Shown piece after piece: positions 34,137 to 43,127 of a DNA stretch of 64,000 nt. The position numbers and the translations under genes were made by a program. Source of the stretch: GCA-2862585 sp049890295 (GTDB lineage Bacteria > Bacteroidota > Bacteroidia > Flavobacteriales > UBA7312); the NCBI GenBank assembly GCA_049890295.1, contig JBMHBP010000018.1:12573-76572 (forward strand), written 5' to 3'. Numbering within the stretch: the stretch's first letter is position 1; each line of letters starts with the position of its first letter. Under the pieces are notes generated by a model. It worked only from the letters and a program-made list of their open reading frames with translations. It did not search any database and had not been told where the DNA came from.

Positions 34137-36617
34137 ATGAAACAAATTCTTTTACTTTTCCTTTTCTCGATTACTACTATAGCTTTTAGCCAACCACCTA
34201 ATATGGGTGGATTTGGAGGTAAAAATGCAGCTATGCATACTGGACAAATTAGCGGTAAGCTAGTCGATGCCGACTCGGGACAAGAGTTAGCCTTTGCCAA
34301 CGTACGACTTTTTAGAAGTAATGATATTTTAATGGAAGGAACTATTACTGATGAAAAAGGCGGGTTTCAGTTCAATAACCTAGGTTTGGCAAATTATTAT
34401 TTCCTTGTGAATTACATAGGATATGAGCAAATGCGCGTTGAAGTATCATTAAATAAAAATAAAACGTTTGTATTTCTCAAAAAGATAAAAGTTGAACCAT
34501 CGGCAGTAAATCTTAAAGAAATTACTATAAATGAGGATCGCCCTGTTTATGAAAGTAAGATGGAAAAAATTGTTTACAACGCAGAAAATGATGTTAACGA
34601 AGGGCTCGATGATGCTACAGATGTATTACGAAAAACACCTTTACTTTCAGTAGATTTAGAGGGTAACGTTAATTTAAGAGGCTCATCAAATATTAAGTTT
34701 TTAGTTAACGGAAAAGAATCTTCCTTTTTTTCCAATGACGCATCAGACGCACTACAGATGATACCTGCCGAGCAAGTAAAAAGTGTAGAAGTTATAACAA
34801 GCCCAACCGCTAAATACGACGGTGAAGGTGCTGCTGGTATTATTAATATTATCACTCAACAAAAGAAAATATCTGGTTTTAAAAGTACCATCAATGGGTC
34901 ATTCGGGACACGAGTTAACAAACAATCACTAGATCTAAACTATGGAAAAGGTAAGTTTGGTTTCTCAGCTAGAGCTAGAGTACGTTACGGCTGGCCATTG
35001 GGTGGAGAGCAAACCTATCACCGATTAAATTATAGCGATAACACAACGCTAACTAAAAACGCTAAAACAAAGGGCCAGTGGATTGGTTTTGGAGGAACCT
35101 CAGAAATGTTTTATGATATAAACCCATATAATAGCGTAATATCTAGTGTCCAATTTAGAGGAAACAGACAAACCAACAAAGAATGGGCCAGAGATAGCCT
35201 ATACGACTCGATCTTAGATAATGTTTTTTTAGATGAATTAGCTTATCAAATTGATGATACAACGCGTTATTCTGATTCCAAAAACCTATCATTAGGCTAC
35301 GAATGGACGACCGATTACATTAAAAAGTTTGCTAATCATGAGGATAGAGAATTACGAATTGCCTTTCAATTAGGCGGAGATGTTTCCGATCAAGACAATT
35401 ACGTGTATCAAAATTATATTTCAGCTAGTCCTACAGACAGTATCATTAATAAAAATGATGGCAGCCCACTATCTTACACCTATCAATTAGACTATACACA
35501 TCCCTTCAAAGATAAGCATACCCTAGAGGTTGGCGCTAAGTACATTAATAGAAATTACCTTAATAATTATTCTACCTTTCAAAATGTGTACATACAGCCT
35601 TATGAACAATTTGATTACACTCAAAATGTAGCTTCTCTTTACCTTTCAACCAAATGGCAGCTAACAAAGGATTGGGGAGCGGTAATAGGGCTGAGGGCTG
35701 AAAACACCTATATTTCTGGAGTTTGGAATTCGCAAGAAAATGGGCAGTGGGCTATGAATAACAAAGGCAGTTTTGAAAATGAATATACCACCTTATTGCC
35801 TAGCTTTATTCTAAGTAAGAAAATTGATATGATGAAGTCCATGAAAGCTAGTTATAGCAAACGTATTTTCAGACCAGGAATGCGTTATATTAATCCAAAC
35901 TCATCTTATACGGACATTTATACCCAGGAAGAAGGAAATCCATATTTAAGTCCTGAGTTAATTCATCAAGTTGAAGTAGGCTATAATAGTTTTGCCAGAA
36001 AATATAAGGGTAGTTATTACCTTTTTGCCAAGCAGTCTTATGACCTTATTGAGTCAAATGTGAGGTTAAACGGCGATACAGTAATTACATCCTATCGAAA
36101 TATTGGCGAAAATCTTTCTGTTGGACTAAACTATTATGGATCAATAAGCCTGGGGGATGCTAACTTAAGAGCAGGGTTTAATTTATATACTTATCAAACT
36201 ACTTCAGAAGATTTAGGCCGCATACTAATAAACTGGAATATGGGCGGAAATTATGATTTGGGGAAAGGCTATAAAGCAGAGACGTTTGGCTTTTTTAGAC
36301 CACCAAATCAAACGGCTCAAGGATATGTTCCAGGATTTTCAATGTTCTCCATAGGACTTAAGAAAGACTTCAGTAACAAACGAGGCTCTTTAGGCCTACG
36401 ATTTATTGAACCATTTAAAAAATACAAATCGTTTGAAACTAATTTAGAAGGTGACGACTTCCTTGTTTACAGCAATAGAAACGTAGTTTTTCGCTCCATA
36501 GGGATAAGTTTCAAATACACCTTTGGAGAATTGAGATTTGATGCTATCAAAGACCGAAATAATATCAAAAACGATGATATTAAAGACGGTGGTGGTGATA
36601 GCGGAGGTCAATTCTAG
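34137..36617 (+). CDS. Outer membrane beta-barrel receptor (OMP_b-brl_3 / TonB-receptor-like)
   Basis: 826 residues. A signal peptide (to about residue 19) is followed by a glycine-rich stretch, a carboxypeptidase-regulatory-like domain (ISGKLVDADSGQELAFANVRL, about 40-125), a plug-like domain (NVNLRGSSNIKFLVNGKES, VEVITSPTAKYDGEGAAGIINII) and a large barrel. The C-terminal tail is Asp/Gly-rich. This family is common in Flavobacteriia; the substrate is unknown. Its 3' end overlaps the convergent CBS gene by four bases. Confidence 0.88.
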   Translation: MKQILLLFLFSITTIAFSQPPNMGGFGGKNAAMHTGQISGKLVDADSGQELAFANVRLFRSNDILMEGTITDEKGGFQFNNLGLANYYFLVNYIGYEQMRVEVSLNKNKTFVFLKKIKVEPSAVNLKEITINEDRPVYESKMEKIVYNAENDVNEGLDDATDVLRKTPLLSVDLEGNVNLRGSSNIKFLVNGKESSFFSNDASDALQMIPAEQVKSVEVITSPTAKYDGEGAAGIINIITQQKKISGFKSTINGSFGTRVNKQSLDLNYGKGKFGFSARARVRYGWPLGGEQTYHRLNYSDNTTLTKNAKTKGQWIGFGGTSEMFYDINPYNSVISSVQFRGNRQTNKEWARDSLYDSILDNVFLDELAYQIDDTTRYSDSKNLSLGYEWTTDYIKKFANHEDRELRIAFQLGGDVSDQDNYVYQNYISASPTDSIINKNDGSPLSYTYQLDYTHPFKDKHTLEVGAKYINRNYLNNYSTFQNVYIQPYEQFDYTQNVASLYLSTKWQLTKDWGAVIGLRAENTYISGVWNSQENGQWAMNNKGSFENEYTTLLPSFILSKKIDMMKSMKASYSKRIFRPGMRYINPNSSYTDIYTQEEGNPYLSPELIHQVEVGYNSFARKYKGSYYLFAKQSYDLIESNVRLNGDTVITSYRNIGENLSVGLNYYGSISLGDANLRAGFNLYTYQTTSEDLGRILINWNMGGNYDLGKGYKAETFGFFRPPNQTAQGYVPGFSMFSIGLKKDFSNKRGSLGLRFIEPFKKYKSFETNLEGDDFLVYSNRNVVFRSIGISFKYTFGELRFDAIKDRNNIKNDDIKDGGGDSGGQF

Positions 36618-37027
36618 TATAAATCCATTAAATACCTGATAAGGTCAGTAGTAGTAACTATTCCTACCAGCTCTTCCCCATCTAACACAGGTAAAGAATG
36701 AAATTCGCTAGTAGCCAAGATGTCAGCCACATCGTAGATAGTATTATCTTTTTGAATGACTATAAGGTTTTTTGTCATGACCTGCTCAATGCTTAACTCA
36801 TCATAAATGACAGTGGTTAGTTCATCCCCATCGACAGTATTTACAAAAGAAATTTTTTGCAAATCAATCTTACTCAACATACCTATCACTGTTTTTCCGC
36901 TAACTACTGGAATATGCCGAATGTTATTTTCTGTTAAAATTTTATCAACTTCACTAAGTGTTTGAGTCGTATTTACCGTTACAATATCAGTCGTCATAAT
37001 TTTAGATACAGGAGTTCGTTTTTTCAT
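36614..37027 (-). CDS. CBS-domain pair protein
   Basis: 137 residues made of two CBS domains: VSKIMTTDIVTVNTTQTLSEVDKILTENNIRHIPVV (about 6-41) and IEQVMTKNLIVIQKDN...LATSEFHSLPVL (about 75-117). CBS pairs bind adenine nucleotides and regulate partner proteins; no catalytic domain is attached. Cytoplasmic. Genes nearby do not point to a clear partner. Confidence 0.88.
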   Translation of the reverse strand: MKKRTPVSKIMTTDIVTVNTTQTLSEVDKILTENNIRHIPVVSGKTVIGMLSKIDLQKISFVNTVDGDELTTVIYDELSIEQVMTKNLIVIQKDNTIYDVADILATSEFHSLPVLDGEELVGIVTTTDLIRYLMDLY

Positions 37028-37097
37028 GTGTTTGGTCTTACATTTAGTTAATAAGTGGCAAGGTAGACATATTCATTTCCATGACTTATGATTTCAA

Positions 37098-38537
37098 TCA
37101 CATCTTTAAACAAACATTTTTAGGTTCGGTAAAAAATTCTAATGATTTAAAACCACCTTCTCTACCAAGGCCTGAGTTTTTCATTCCACCGAAGGGAATT
37201 CTTAGGTCTCTCATCATCCATGTATTTAGCCAAACTAAGCCAGAATCGATAGCCGCTGCCATTCGATGCCCTCTGCTAATATCAGATGTAAAAATACTTG
37301 CTGCTAAACCATAAGGCGTGCTATTTGCCATTTCAATAACTTCCTGCTCAGATGAAAAGGGCATAATGCTAACTACAGGGCCAAAAATTTCATCTTGATT
37401 AGTTTGACAGTTATGACTTAAACCTTCAATAACCGTTGGTGCTATATAATAGCCATTTTTCAAATCATCTTCTAGTACAATACGATTTCCACCACATAAT
37501 ATTTGTCCTCCTTCTTTTTTAGCTAATTCAATTTTTTCCAAAATCTTTTCCATATGTTCTTTTGAAACTATGGCTCCTAAATCGTATTCCTCTTTCGGAT
37601 TACCTACGGTCAACGCTTTAGCCTTTTCTACAAATTTTTGCTTGAAAGTATCGTAGATAGAAGCCTCTACAAATAGTCTAGAGCCGCACAAGCATATTTG
37701 ACCTTGGTTTCTAAATGCTGCTTTAATAGCCATATCCAAAGCGTCATCCAAATTAGCATCAGAAAATACGATAGTCGGGTTTTTTCCACCCAGTTCTAAG
37801 GACAATTTTTTAAACATTGGGGCTACAACCTGTGCAATTTTTGCACCAGTAACAGTTCCGCCAGTAAATGAAATCACCGGTGTGTCGGGGTGGCTACTTA
37901 TAGCTGCACCTACCTTATGCCCATAGCCATGAACAATATTTAAAACACCTTTAGGAAAGTTAATTTCTTGACAGACTTCACCTAAAAGATAAGCCGTATA
38001 GGGTGTTATTTCAGAAGGCTTGGCCACTACTGTATTTCCAGCAGCTAATGCAGGAGCAATTTTCCAAGTTAGAAGGTACAATGGTAAATTCCAAGGGGAG
38101 ATACAACCAACAACCCCTATTGGCTGCCTCAAAGTGTAATTGATGGCTTTACCATCCATTTCATGCAATTGTGAAGAAAAATGTAAAGAGGCTGTAGCAA
38201 AAAACCTAAAATTCTCTGACGCCCTGGGAATATCTACTTGTTTGGCCAGCCATTCAGGCTTTCCATTATCCTTACTTTCAGCAATCACAAATTCATCAAA
38301 ACGAGCTGCTATACCGTCGGCCAGTCGCATGAGGTGATCGTGACGTTCTTGTTTACTTAGTTTACTCCATATCGGAAACGCCTGTTTTGCTGCTCGTACA
38401 GCTTTTTCAACATCTGACTCATCGCTATCAGGAATTTGTGAAAATACTAGACCGTTGATAGGGCTTTCATTATTAATGTATTGCTTTGAAATCGGCTCAA
38501 CTTGTTGGCCATCAATATAATTAAATACTGTTTTCAT
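37098..38537 (-). CDS. Aldehyde dehydrogenase, probable 2-aminomuconate semialdehyde dehydrogenase
   Basis: 479 residues of the NAD(P)-dependent ALDH superfamily. The cofactor region is PWNLPLYLLTWKIAPALAAGNTVVAKPSE, the general-base glutamate is in LELGGKNPTIVF, and the nucleophile cysteine is in NQGQICLCGSRLFVE. Resemblance to 2-hydroxymuconate/2-aminomuconate semialdehyde dehydrogenases is supported by neighbouring genes for 3-hydroxyanthranilate dioxygenase and ACMS decarboxylase, whose product it would oxidise. The SDR gene lies just upstream on the same strand (eight-base gap). Confidence 0.85.
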   Translation of the reverse strand: MKTVFNYIDGQQVEPISKQYINNESPINGLVFSQIPDSDESDVEKAVRAAKQAFPIWSKLSKQERHDHLMRLADGIAARFDEFVIAESKDNGKPEWLAKQVDIPRASENFRFFATASLHFSSQLHEMDGKAINYTLRQPIGVVGCISPWNLPLYLLTWKIAPALAAGNTVVAKPSEITPYTAYLLGEVCQEINFPKGVLNIVHGYGHKVGAAISSHPDTPVISFTGGTVTGAKIAQVVAPMFKKLSLELGGKNPTIVFSDANLDDALDMAIKAAFRNQGQICLCGSRLFVEASIYDTFKQKFVEKAKALTVGNPKEEYDLGAIVSKEHMEKILEKIELAKKEGGQILCGGNRIVLEDDLKNGYYIAPTVIEGLSHNCQTNQDEIFGPVVSIMPFSSEQEVIEMANSTPYGLAASIFTSDISRGHRMAAAIDSGLVWLNTWMMRDLRIPFGGMKNSGLGREGGFKSLEFFTEPKNVCLKM

Positions 38538-38545
38538 AATTAAAT

Positions 38546-39328
38546 TTATAAAGTCCCTGTCCTACCTCCATCGACAGGAAGATTAATACCATTGATATAG
38601 CTGGCAGCCGGTGAACATAAAAAAGCAATAGCATTAGCTACTTCTTCAGCCTCACCGAAACGCTGGGCAGGAACCGTTGAAAGCATAAGTTGTGCAACGG
38701 CATCTTCTGTTTTATGTTGAGCCTTAGCCTTTTTACTGATAAGTGTTTTTAGTCTATTGGTATTTGTAAAGCCTGGCAAGACATTATTCACAGTAATGCC
38801 GTGTTCGCCTAGCTCATTTGCCATTGTTTTGGCCCAACTTGCTACAGCACCACGAATAGTATTTGAAACACCCAAACCGTTTATAGGTACTTTTACTGAC
38901 GTTGAAATAATATTGATAATTCTTCCATAACAGCTCGTTTGCATAGTTTTCAGTACCGCTTGTGTTAGTAATTGATTACATAGCAGATGCATAGAAAATG
39001 CTTTTTCAAATTCGATAAGTTGAGCGTTTTTGATTGGCCCGCCGGCTGGTCCACCCGTATTGTTTATCAAAATATGAATAGGTAATCTCTCTATAGTATT
39101 AGCTACTTTTTTTACACTTTCGATAGCTGAAAAATCAGCACATAAATACTGGTGTTTTTGGCCATTAGCAGTATTCAGTGTTGGTAAGATAGCCTGTAGT
39201 TTATTTTCATCGCGAGCCAGTAACCAAATAGTAGCTCCCAAATCCGCTAAGGCATGCGCAGTTGCTAAGCCTATACCCTGAGTACTTCCACAAACCAGAG
39301 CGTTTTTATTAGATAAGTCTAAATTCAT
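38546..39328 (-). CDS. SDR-family protein with altered active site, in the kynurenine cluster
   Basis: 260 residues. A Rossmann fold with GSTQGIGLATAHALADLGA and LINNTGGPAGG is clear. At the usual Y-x3-K position the sequence reads SNTIR (in NGLGVSNTIRGAV), so the catalytic Tyr and Lys are Ser and Arg; the Ser of IISTS is kept. Such SNxxR members exist in the SDR superfamily with unclear chemistry. Start at ATG 39328, since the upstream TTG at 39346 is part of a -7 box. Likely cotranscribed with the ALDH gene. Confidence 0.8.
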   Translation of the reverse strand: MNLDLSNKNALVCGSTQGIGLATAHALADLGATIWLLARDENKLQAILPTLNTANGQKHQYLCADFSAIESVKKVANTIERLPIHILINNTGGPAGGPIKNAQLIEFEKAFSMHLLCNQLLTQAVLKTMQTSCYGRIINIISTSVKVPINGLGVSNTIRGAVASWAKTMANELGEHGITVNNVLPGFTNTNRLKTLISKKAKAQHKTEDAVAQLMLSTVPAQRFGEAEEVANAIAFLCSPAASYINGINLPVDGGRTGTL

Positions 39329-39333
39329 GAAGT

Positions 39334-39341
39334 CAAAAATA
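39334..39341 (-). promoter_or_regulatory. Promoter -7 box of the SDR-ALDH unit
   Basis: The minus strand reads TATTTTTG, five bases before the ATG at 39328. The longest reading frame would start upstream of this box, which argues against it. Confidence 0.55.
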
Positions 39342-39384
39342 GCCAAATTTGTGTAAATTGCTGATCAAATCAAAGATCGAACTT

Positions 39385-39912
39385 ATGGCGTTCAAACATC
39401 CCTTTAACTTACATCAATGGATTAATGATAATCGAGACTTACTCAAACCACCAGTTGGCAATAAGAATTTGTACCTAAATTCAGGAGACTATATTGTAAT
39501 GGTTGTAGGTGGTCCAAACTCCAGAAAAGATTATCATTACAACGAAACAGAAGAATTATTCTATCAATTAGAAGGTGATATAATTGTCAAAATACAAGAC
39601 GAAGGCAAAGCGGTAGAAATACCTGTAAAAGAAGGAGAAATTTTTCTCTTACCGGCCAAAGTTCCCCATTCTCCAATTCGACCTGCTGGTTCTGTCGGTT
39701 TAGTTATTGAAAGAAAACGAAAAGCAACAGATAAAGATGGGTTGATGTGGTTTTCTGATACGGCTAATCACTTACTTTATGAAGAGTATTTTCATTTAAC
39801 TAATATCGAAAAAGATTTTTTACCTGTTTTTAAGCGTTTTTATACTAATAAAAAGCTCAGAACCTGTCCCGTTACAGGGGAGGTAATGGAAGCAGATTCA
39901 AGATATATTTAA
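39385..39912 (+). CDS. nbaC: 3-hydroxyanthranilate 3,4-dioxygenase
   Basis: Opens the ring of 3-hydroxyanthranilate to 2-amino-3-carboxymuconate semialdehyde. Cupin of 175 residues from the ATG at 39385 (MAFKHPFNLHQWI). Numbering matches the characterised bacterial enzyme: iron ligands His51, Glu57 and His95, and substrate residues Arg47 and Arg99 are all present. The second, rubredoxin-like iron site of many bacterial enzymes is not preserved: three of its four cysteines are Ser124, Ala127 and Thr164, leaving Cys161. It precedes the ACMS decarboxylase gene by eight bases. Confidence 0.92.
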   Translation: MAFKHPFNLHQWINDNRDLLKPPVGNKNLYLNSGDYIVMVVGGPNSRKDYHYNETEELFYQLEGDIIVKIQDEGKAVEIPVKEGEIFLLPAKVPHSPIRPAGSVGLVIERKRKATDKDGLMWFSDTANHLLYEEYFHLTNIEKDFLPVFKRFYTNKKLRTCPVTGEVMEADSRYI

Positions 39913-39920
39913 GCAACAGG

Positions 39921-40961
39921 ATGCGAATAAACGGACATGGACATATCTTGCCAGAACCTCATCAGGTTCCAGAGTTTATGAAAAGAAAAAAACTTTTTTG
40001 GATTGATGAGGACAAATCTTATATGCGACAAGGCAATTGGTCAAGACCTATCAATGATTCGAGCTTTTTTATTGATGGTAAACTAGAGTGGATGAAGCAA
40101 TTTGATATCGACCACGCCGTAATGCTGTGTTTGTCACAACTATACTGTAATGGGTGGAAAAAACAAGATTGTATTGATGGTATTCGTTTTCAAAATGATT
40201 TTAACGCTTCCGTACAAAGTGAGTATCGAGAAAAATTTACTTGTGGCTTTGTTGTTCAGCCATTATACCTGCAACAAGCCCTTAAAGAATTAGATAGATG
40301 CGTTAATGAGTTAGGCTTAAAAGTATTGTGCTTACCAACACATTTTTTAAATTCTAAAGGCGAGTGGCTTTCGGTGGCAGAAGCTGAAGTGGATCCTTTA
40401 TTTGAATTAGCCAATGACTATGGTTTAGCGGTTCAAATACATCCATACGATGGGGAAAAAATGATAGCCCTTAAAAATCAGTATTGGCGTTTCCATTTAG
40501 TTTGGATGATGGCTCAGTGTGCGGACACCTTACACCTTTTTACCCTTAGAGATTTACCAAATAAATTTCCTAACATAAGAACCAGTTTTGCCCATGGCGG
40601 TATGTTGGGTATTGCCAATTACGGTAGAAGGATACAAGGATTTGACGGAAGGCCAGATATATTTCAAGAATTGGAAGACCCTAGAAAAACTCTGGGTCAT
40701 AAAAACCTTTTCTTTGACACCCTTGTTCATGATTCGTATACGCTGGATTTACTTAAAAAGCGAGTAGGTGTTAGTCAAATAATTATGGGCTTAGATGACC
40801 CATTTCCTTTAGGTGAAAAAGAAGGGGTAGGCACCTCGTACCCTGGCAGAGTGTTAGATTATGCTATTGAAATTGGTGATTTGACCCAACAAGATGGTGA
40901 GGACATTTGGTATAAAAATGTTCTTAGTTGGTTGGGTATTAAAGAAACAGACTTTTTATAA
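39921..40961 (+). CDS. nbaD: 2-amino-3-carboxymuconate-6-semialdehyde decarboxylase (ACMSD), amidohydrolase family
   Basis: Decarboxylates the product of 3-hydroxyanthranilate dioxygenase, steering tryptophan carbon to catabolism rather than spontaneous quinolinate formation. 346 residues, TIM-barrel metal-dependent decarboxylase: H-x-H in INGHGHILPEP (His6, His8), a later His in AVQIHPYDG, His in TSFAHGGMLG and the acid in IMGLDDPFPLGE. Eight bases after nbaC, in one operon, divergent from the dehydrogenase/SDR unit. Confidence 0.9.
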   Translation: MRINGHGHILPEPHQVPEFMKRKKLFWIDEDKSYMRQGNWSRPINDSSFFIDGKLEWMKQFDIDHAVMLCLSQLYCNGWKKQDCIDGIRFQNDFNASVQSEYREKFTCGFVVQPLYLQQALKELDRCVNELGLKVLCLPTHFLNSKGEWLSVAEAEVDPLFELANDYGLAVQIHPYDGEKMIALKNQYWRFHLVWMMAQCADTLHLFTLRDLPNKFPNIRTSFAHGGMLGIANYGRRIQGFDGRPDIFQELEDPRKTLGHKNLFFDTLVHDSYTLDLLKKRVGVSQIIMGLDDPFPLGEKEGVGTSYPGRVLDYAIEIGDLTQQDGEDIWYKNVLSWLGIKETDFL

Positions 40962-40970
40962 TAAATGAAT

Positions 40971-40978
40971 TACATTTG
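40971..40978 (+). promoter_or_regulatory. Promoter -7 box of the PurF-like gene
   Basis: TACATTTG, a full consensus match, lies 23 bases before the ATG at 41002, between the ACMSD stop and this gene. Confidence 0.55.
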
Positions 40979-41001
40979 CGATTCAAAAATTAGCCCTATT
41001 C

Positions 41002-42894
41002 ATGAGTGATGCCATTAAGCACGAATGCGGAGTTGCTTTCTTAAGACTTCGAAAACCACTAGCCTATTATGCAGAAAAATATGGCACACCATTATACGGT
41101 ATCAACAAGATGTGCTTGTTAATGGAAAAACAACACAATAGAGGACAGGATGGGGCAGGTTTAGCAACAATTAAATTAGATGTATCTCAAGGAAATCGAT
41201 ACATTAGTCGTCATCGTTCTAACGACAGTAAACCCATACAAAGCTTGTTTGATTATATTAATAAACGCTTTGTAGAATTACAAAATAACGATCCAGAAAA
41301 GTTCAAAGATATTCAGTGGTTACAAGAAAATTTAGCGTTTACTGGTGAGGTCCTTTTAGGTCATTTGAGATATGGTACCTATGGTGGAAATGGCATAGAA
41401 CAATGTCATCCCTTTTTACGTCAGAGCAATTGGCGTACGCGTAGTTTGGTTTTAGCTGGTAACTTCAATATGACCAATGTTGATGAGTTGTTTAACCAGT
41501 TAGTAGAATTAGGTCAACATCCTAAAGAAAAAGCCGATACCGTAACCATTTTGGAGCGTATAGGCCATTTTATGGATGTAGAAAACGATAGAATTTATTA
41601 CGATCAAAAAGACAACTATAGTAAGAAAGAAATTTCAGCTGTTATTGCCAAAGAAATGAATGTTGAGCAGGTGCTCATTAATTCTTCAAAGCATTGGGAT
41701 GGTGGTTATGTGATGAGTGGTATTATTGGTCACGGTGACGCTTTTGTGTTACGAGATCCTTCAGGTATTCGCCCTGCTTTTTATTATACCGATGACGAAA
41801 TAGTGGTAGCTACATCTGAAAGACCAGTTATTCAAACTGCCTTTAATGTACCAATAGAGAGCATACAAGAAGTAAAGCCCGGCCATGCCTTAGTTGTCAA
41901 GCGCGATGGTAGTTTTAAGGAGGTAGAAATTATACCACAATTAGAGCGAAAGGCTTGTTCTTTTGAACGTATTTATTTTTCTAGAGGCAACGATAAAGAC
42001 ATCTATAATGAACGTTTACAGTTGGGAAAAAACCTTTGCCAAGCCATTTTAAAGGATCTTAATAATGACCTTAAAAACAGCGTATTTTCATACATTCCCA
42101 ATACTGCTGAGGTTTCCTATTATGGTGTTTTAAAAGGTATGAACAAAGCCCTAAATCAGCAAAAGGCTAAAGCTATTCTAAGTTTGCAAAACCCATCAAC
42201 TGAAGCTATAGAAGATATTATGTCAGAACGGGTAAGAGCAGAGAAAATAGCAATTAAGGACGCTAAATTAAGAACCTTTATTACCCAAGATGACAGCCGT
42301 GACGACTTAGTCACTCACGTTTATGACATTACCTACGGGACGGTACAACCTACTGATAATTTGGTGATGATTGACGATAGTATCGTTAGAGGAACGACCT
42401 TAAAGCAAAGTATCTTACGAATATTAGACAGGTTACATCCAAAGAAAATTGTAATTGTGTCTTCAGCACCACAAATCCGTTATCCCGATTGCTATGGTAT
42501 CGACATGGCCAAATTGGGCGACTTTATTGCTTTTCAAGCCGCTATTGCCCTATTGAAAGAAAGTGGTCAAGAAAATATTATTGAAGAGGTATATCAACAG
42601 TGCCTAACGGCCCTAAAAGACCCATCCTCTGATACTGAAAATCATGTTAAGGCTATATATAAACCTTTCAGTGCCATTCAGATATCAGAAAAGATTGCTC
42701 AATTGTTACGACCCAAAGAAATACAGGCTGAAGTAAGTATTATCTATCAAACAATTGAAGATTTACATGACTCATGCCCCAACCATCGAGGCGATTGGTA
42801 CTTCACGGGCGATTACCCAACGCCTGGTGGGAATAGAGTGGTCAATAAATCATTTGTTTATTACATAGAAGGACGAAACCAAAGGGCCTATTAG
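41002..42894 (+). CDS. Amidophosphoribosyltransferase-like class II glutamine amidotransferase (long form)
   Basis: 630 residues, longer than classical PurF (about 500). The N-terminal Ntn glutaminase has a putative nucleophile Cys9 (IKHECGVAFL), so an eight-residue propeptide would be removed, followed by EKQHNRGQDGAGLA and GHLRYGTYGGNGIEQCHPF. The phosphoribosyl domain keeps the PRPP loop MIDDSIVRGTTLKQS and YIPNTAEVSYYGV. It may make 5-phosphoribosylamine for purine synthesis, but Bacteroidota often carry it besides a standard PurF, so its substrate is uncertain. Confidence 0.78.
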   Translation: MSDAIKHECGVAFLRLRKPLAYYAEKYGTPLYGINKMCLLMEKQHNRGQDGAGLATIKLDVSQGNRYISRHRSNDSKPIQSLFDYINKRFVELQNNDPEKFKDIQWLQENLAFTGEVLLGHLRYGTYGGNGIEQCHPFLRQSNWRTRSLVLAGNFNMTNVDELFNQLVELGQHPKEKADTVTILERIGHFMDVENDRIYYDQKDNYSKKEISAVIAKEMNVEQVLINSSKHWDGGYVMSGIIGHGDAFVLRDPSGIRPAFYYTDDEIVVATSERPVIQTAFNVPIESIQEVKPGHALVVKRDGSFKEVEIIPQLERKACSFERIYFSRGNDKDIYNERLQLGKNLCQAILKDLNNDLKNSVFSYIPNTAEVSYYGVLKGMNKALNQQKAKAILSLQNPSTEAIEDIMSERVRAEKIAIKDAKLRTFITQDDSRDDLVTHVYDITYGTVQPTDNLVMIDDSIVRGTTLKQSILRILDRLHPKKIVIVSSAPQIRYPDCYGIDMAKLGDFIAFQAAIALLKESGQENIIEEVYQQCLTALKDPSSDTENHVKAIYKPFSAIQISEKIAQLLRPKEIQAEVSIIYQTIEDLHDSCPNHRGDWYFTGDYPTPGGNRVVNKSFVYYIEGRNQRAY

Positions 42895-43065
42895 TCTTTT
42901 AAGTTTTTTCAATTTTTTCTTCAAATTTTCTATACCTCATTTTGACTGATGGATGTTAAAGATATTGACATCTTGTATAGCAAGCCAACGGCAGAGTCTA
43001 AAGGCTGAGAAGAATATATCAAGAGGTACTATTGATAAAAGTTTTATACCTAAAATCTTAAACAA

Positions 43066-43097
43066 AAAACCCCTGCTAGTATAGCAGGGGTTTTCGT
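43066..43097. terminator. Bidirectional intrinsic terminator between PurF-like and S46 peptidase genes
   Basis: AAAACCCCTGCTA and TAGCAGGGGTTTT pair perfectly around GTA; A and T runs on each side allow function in both directions for the two convergent genes. The rest of 42895-43065 holds nothing I recognise. Confidence 0.85.
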
Positions 43098-43127
43098 ATT
43101 AAAGAGAAGGATATCCAAAAACAAGCA

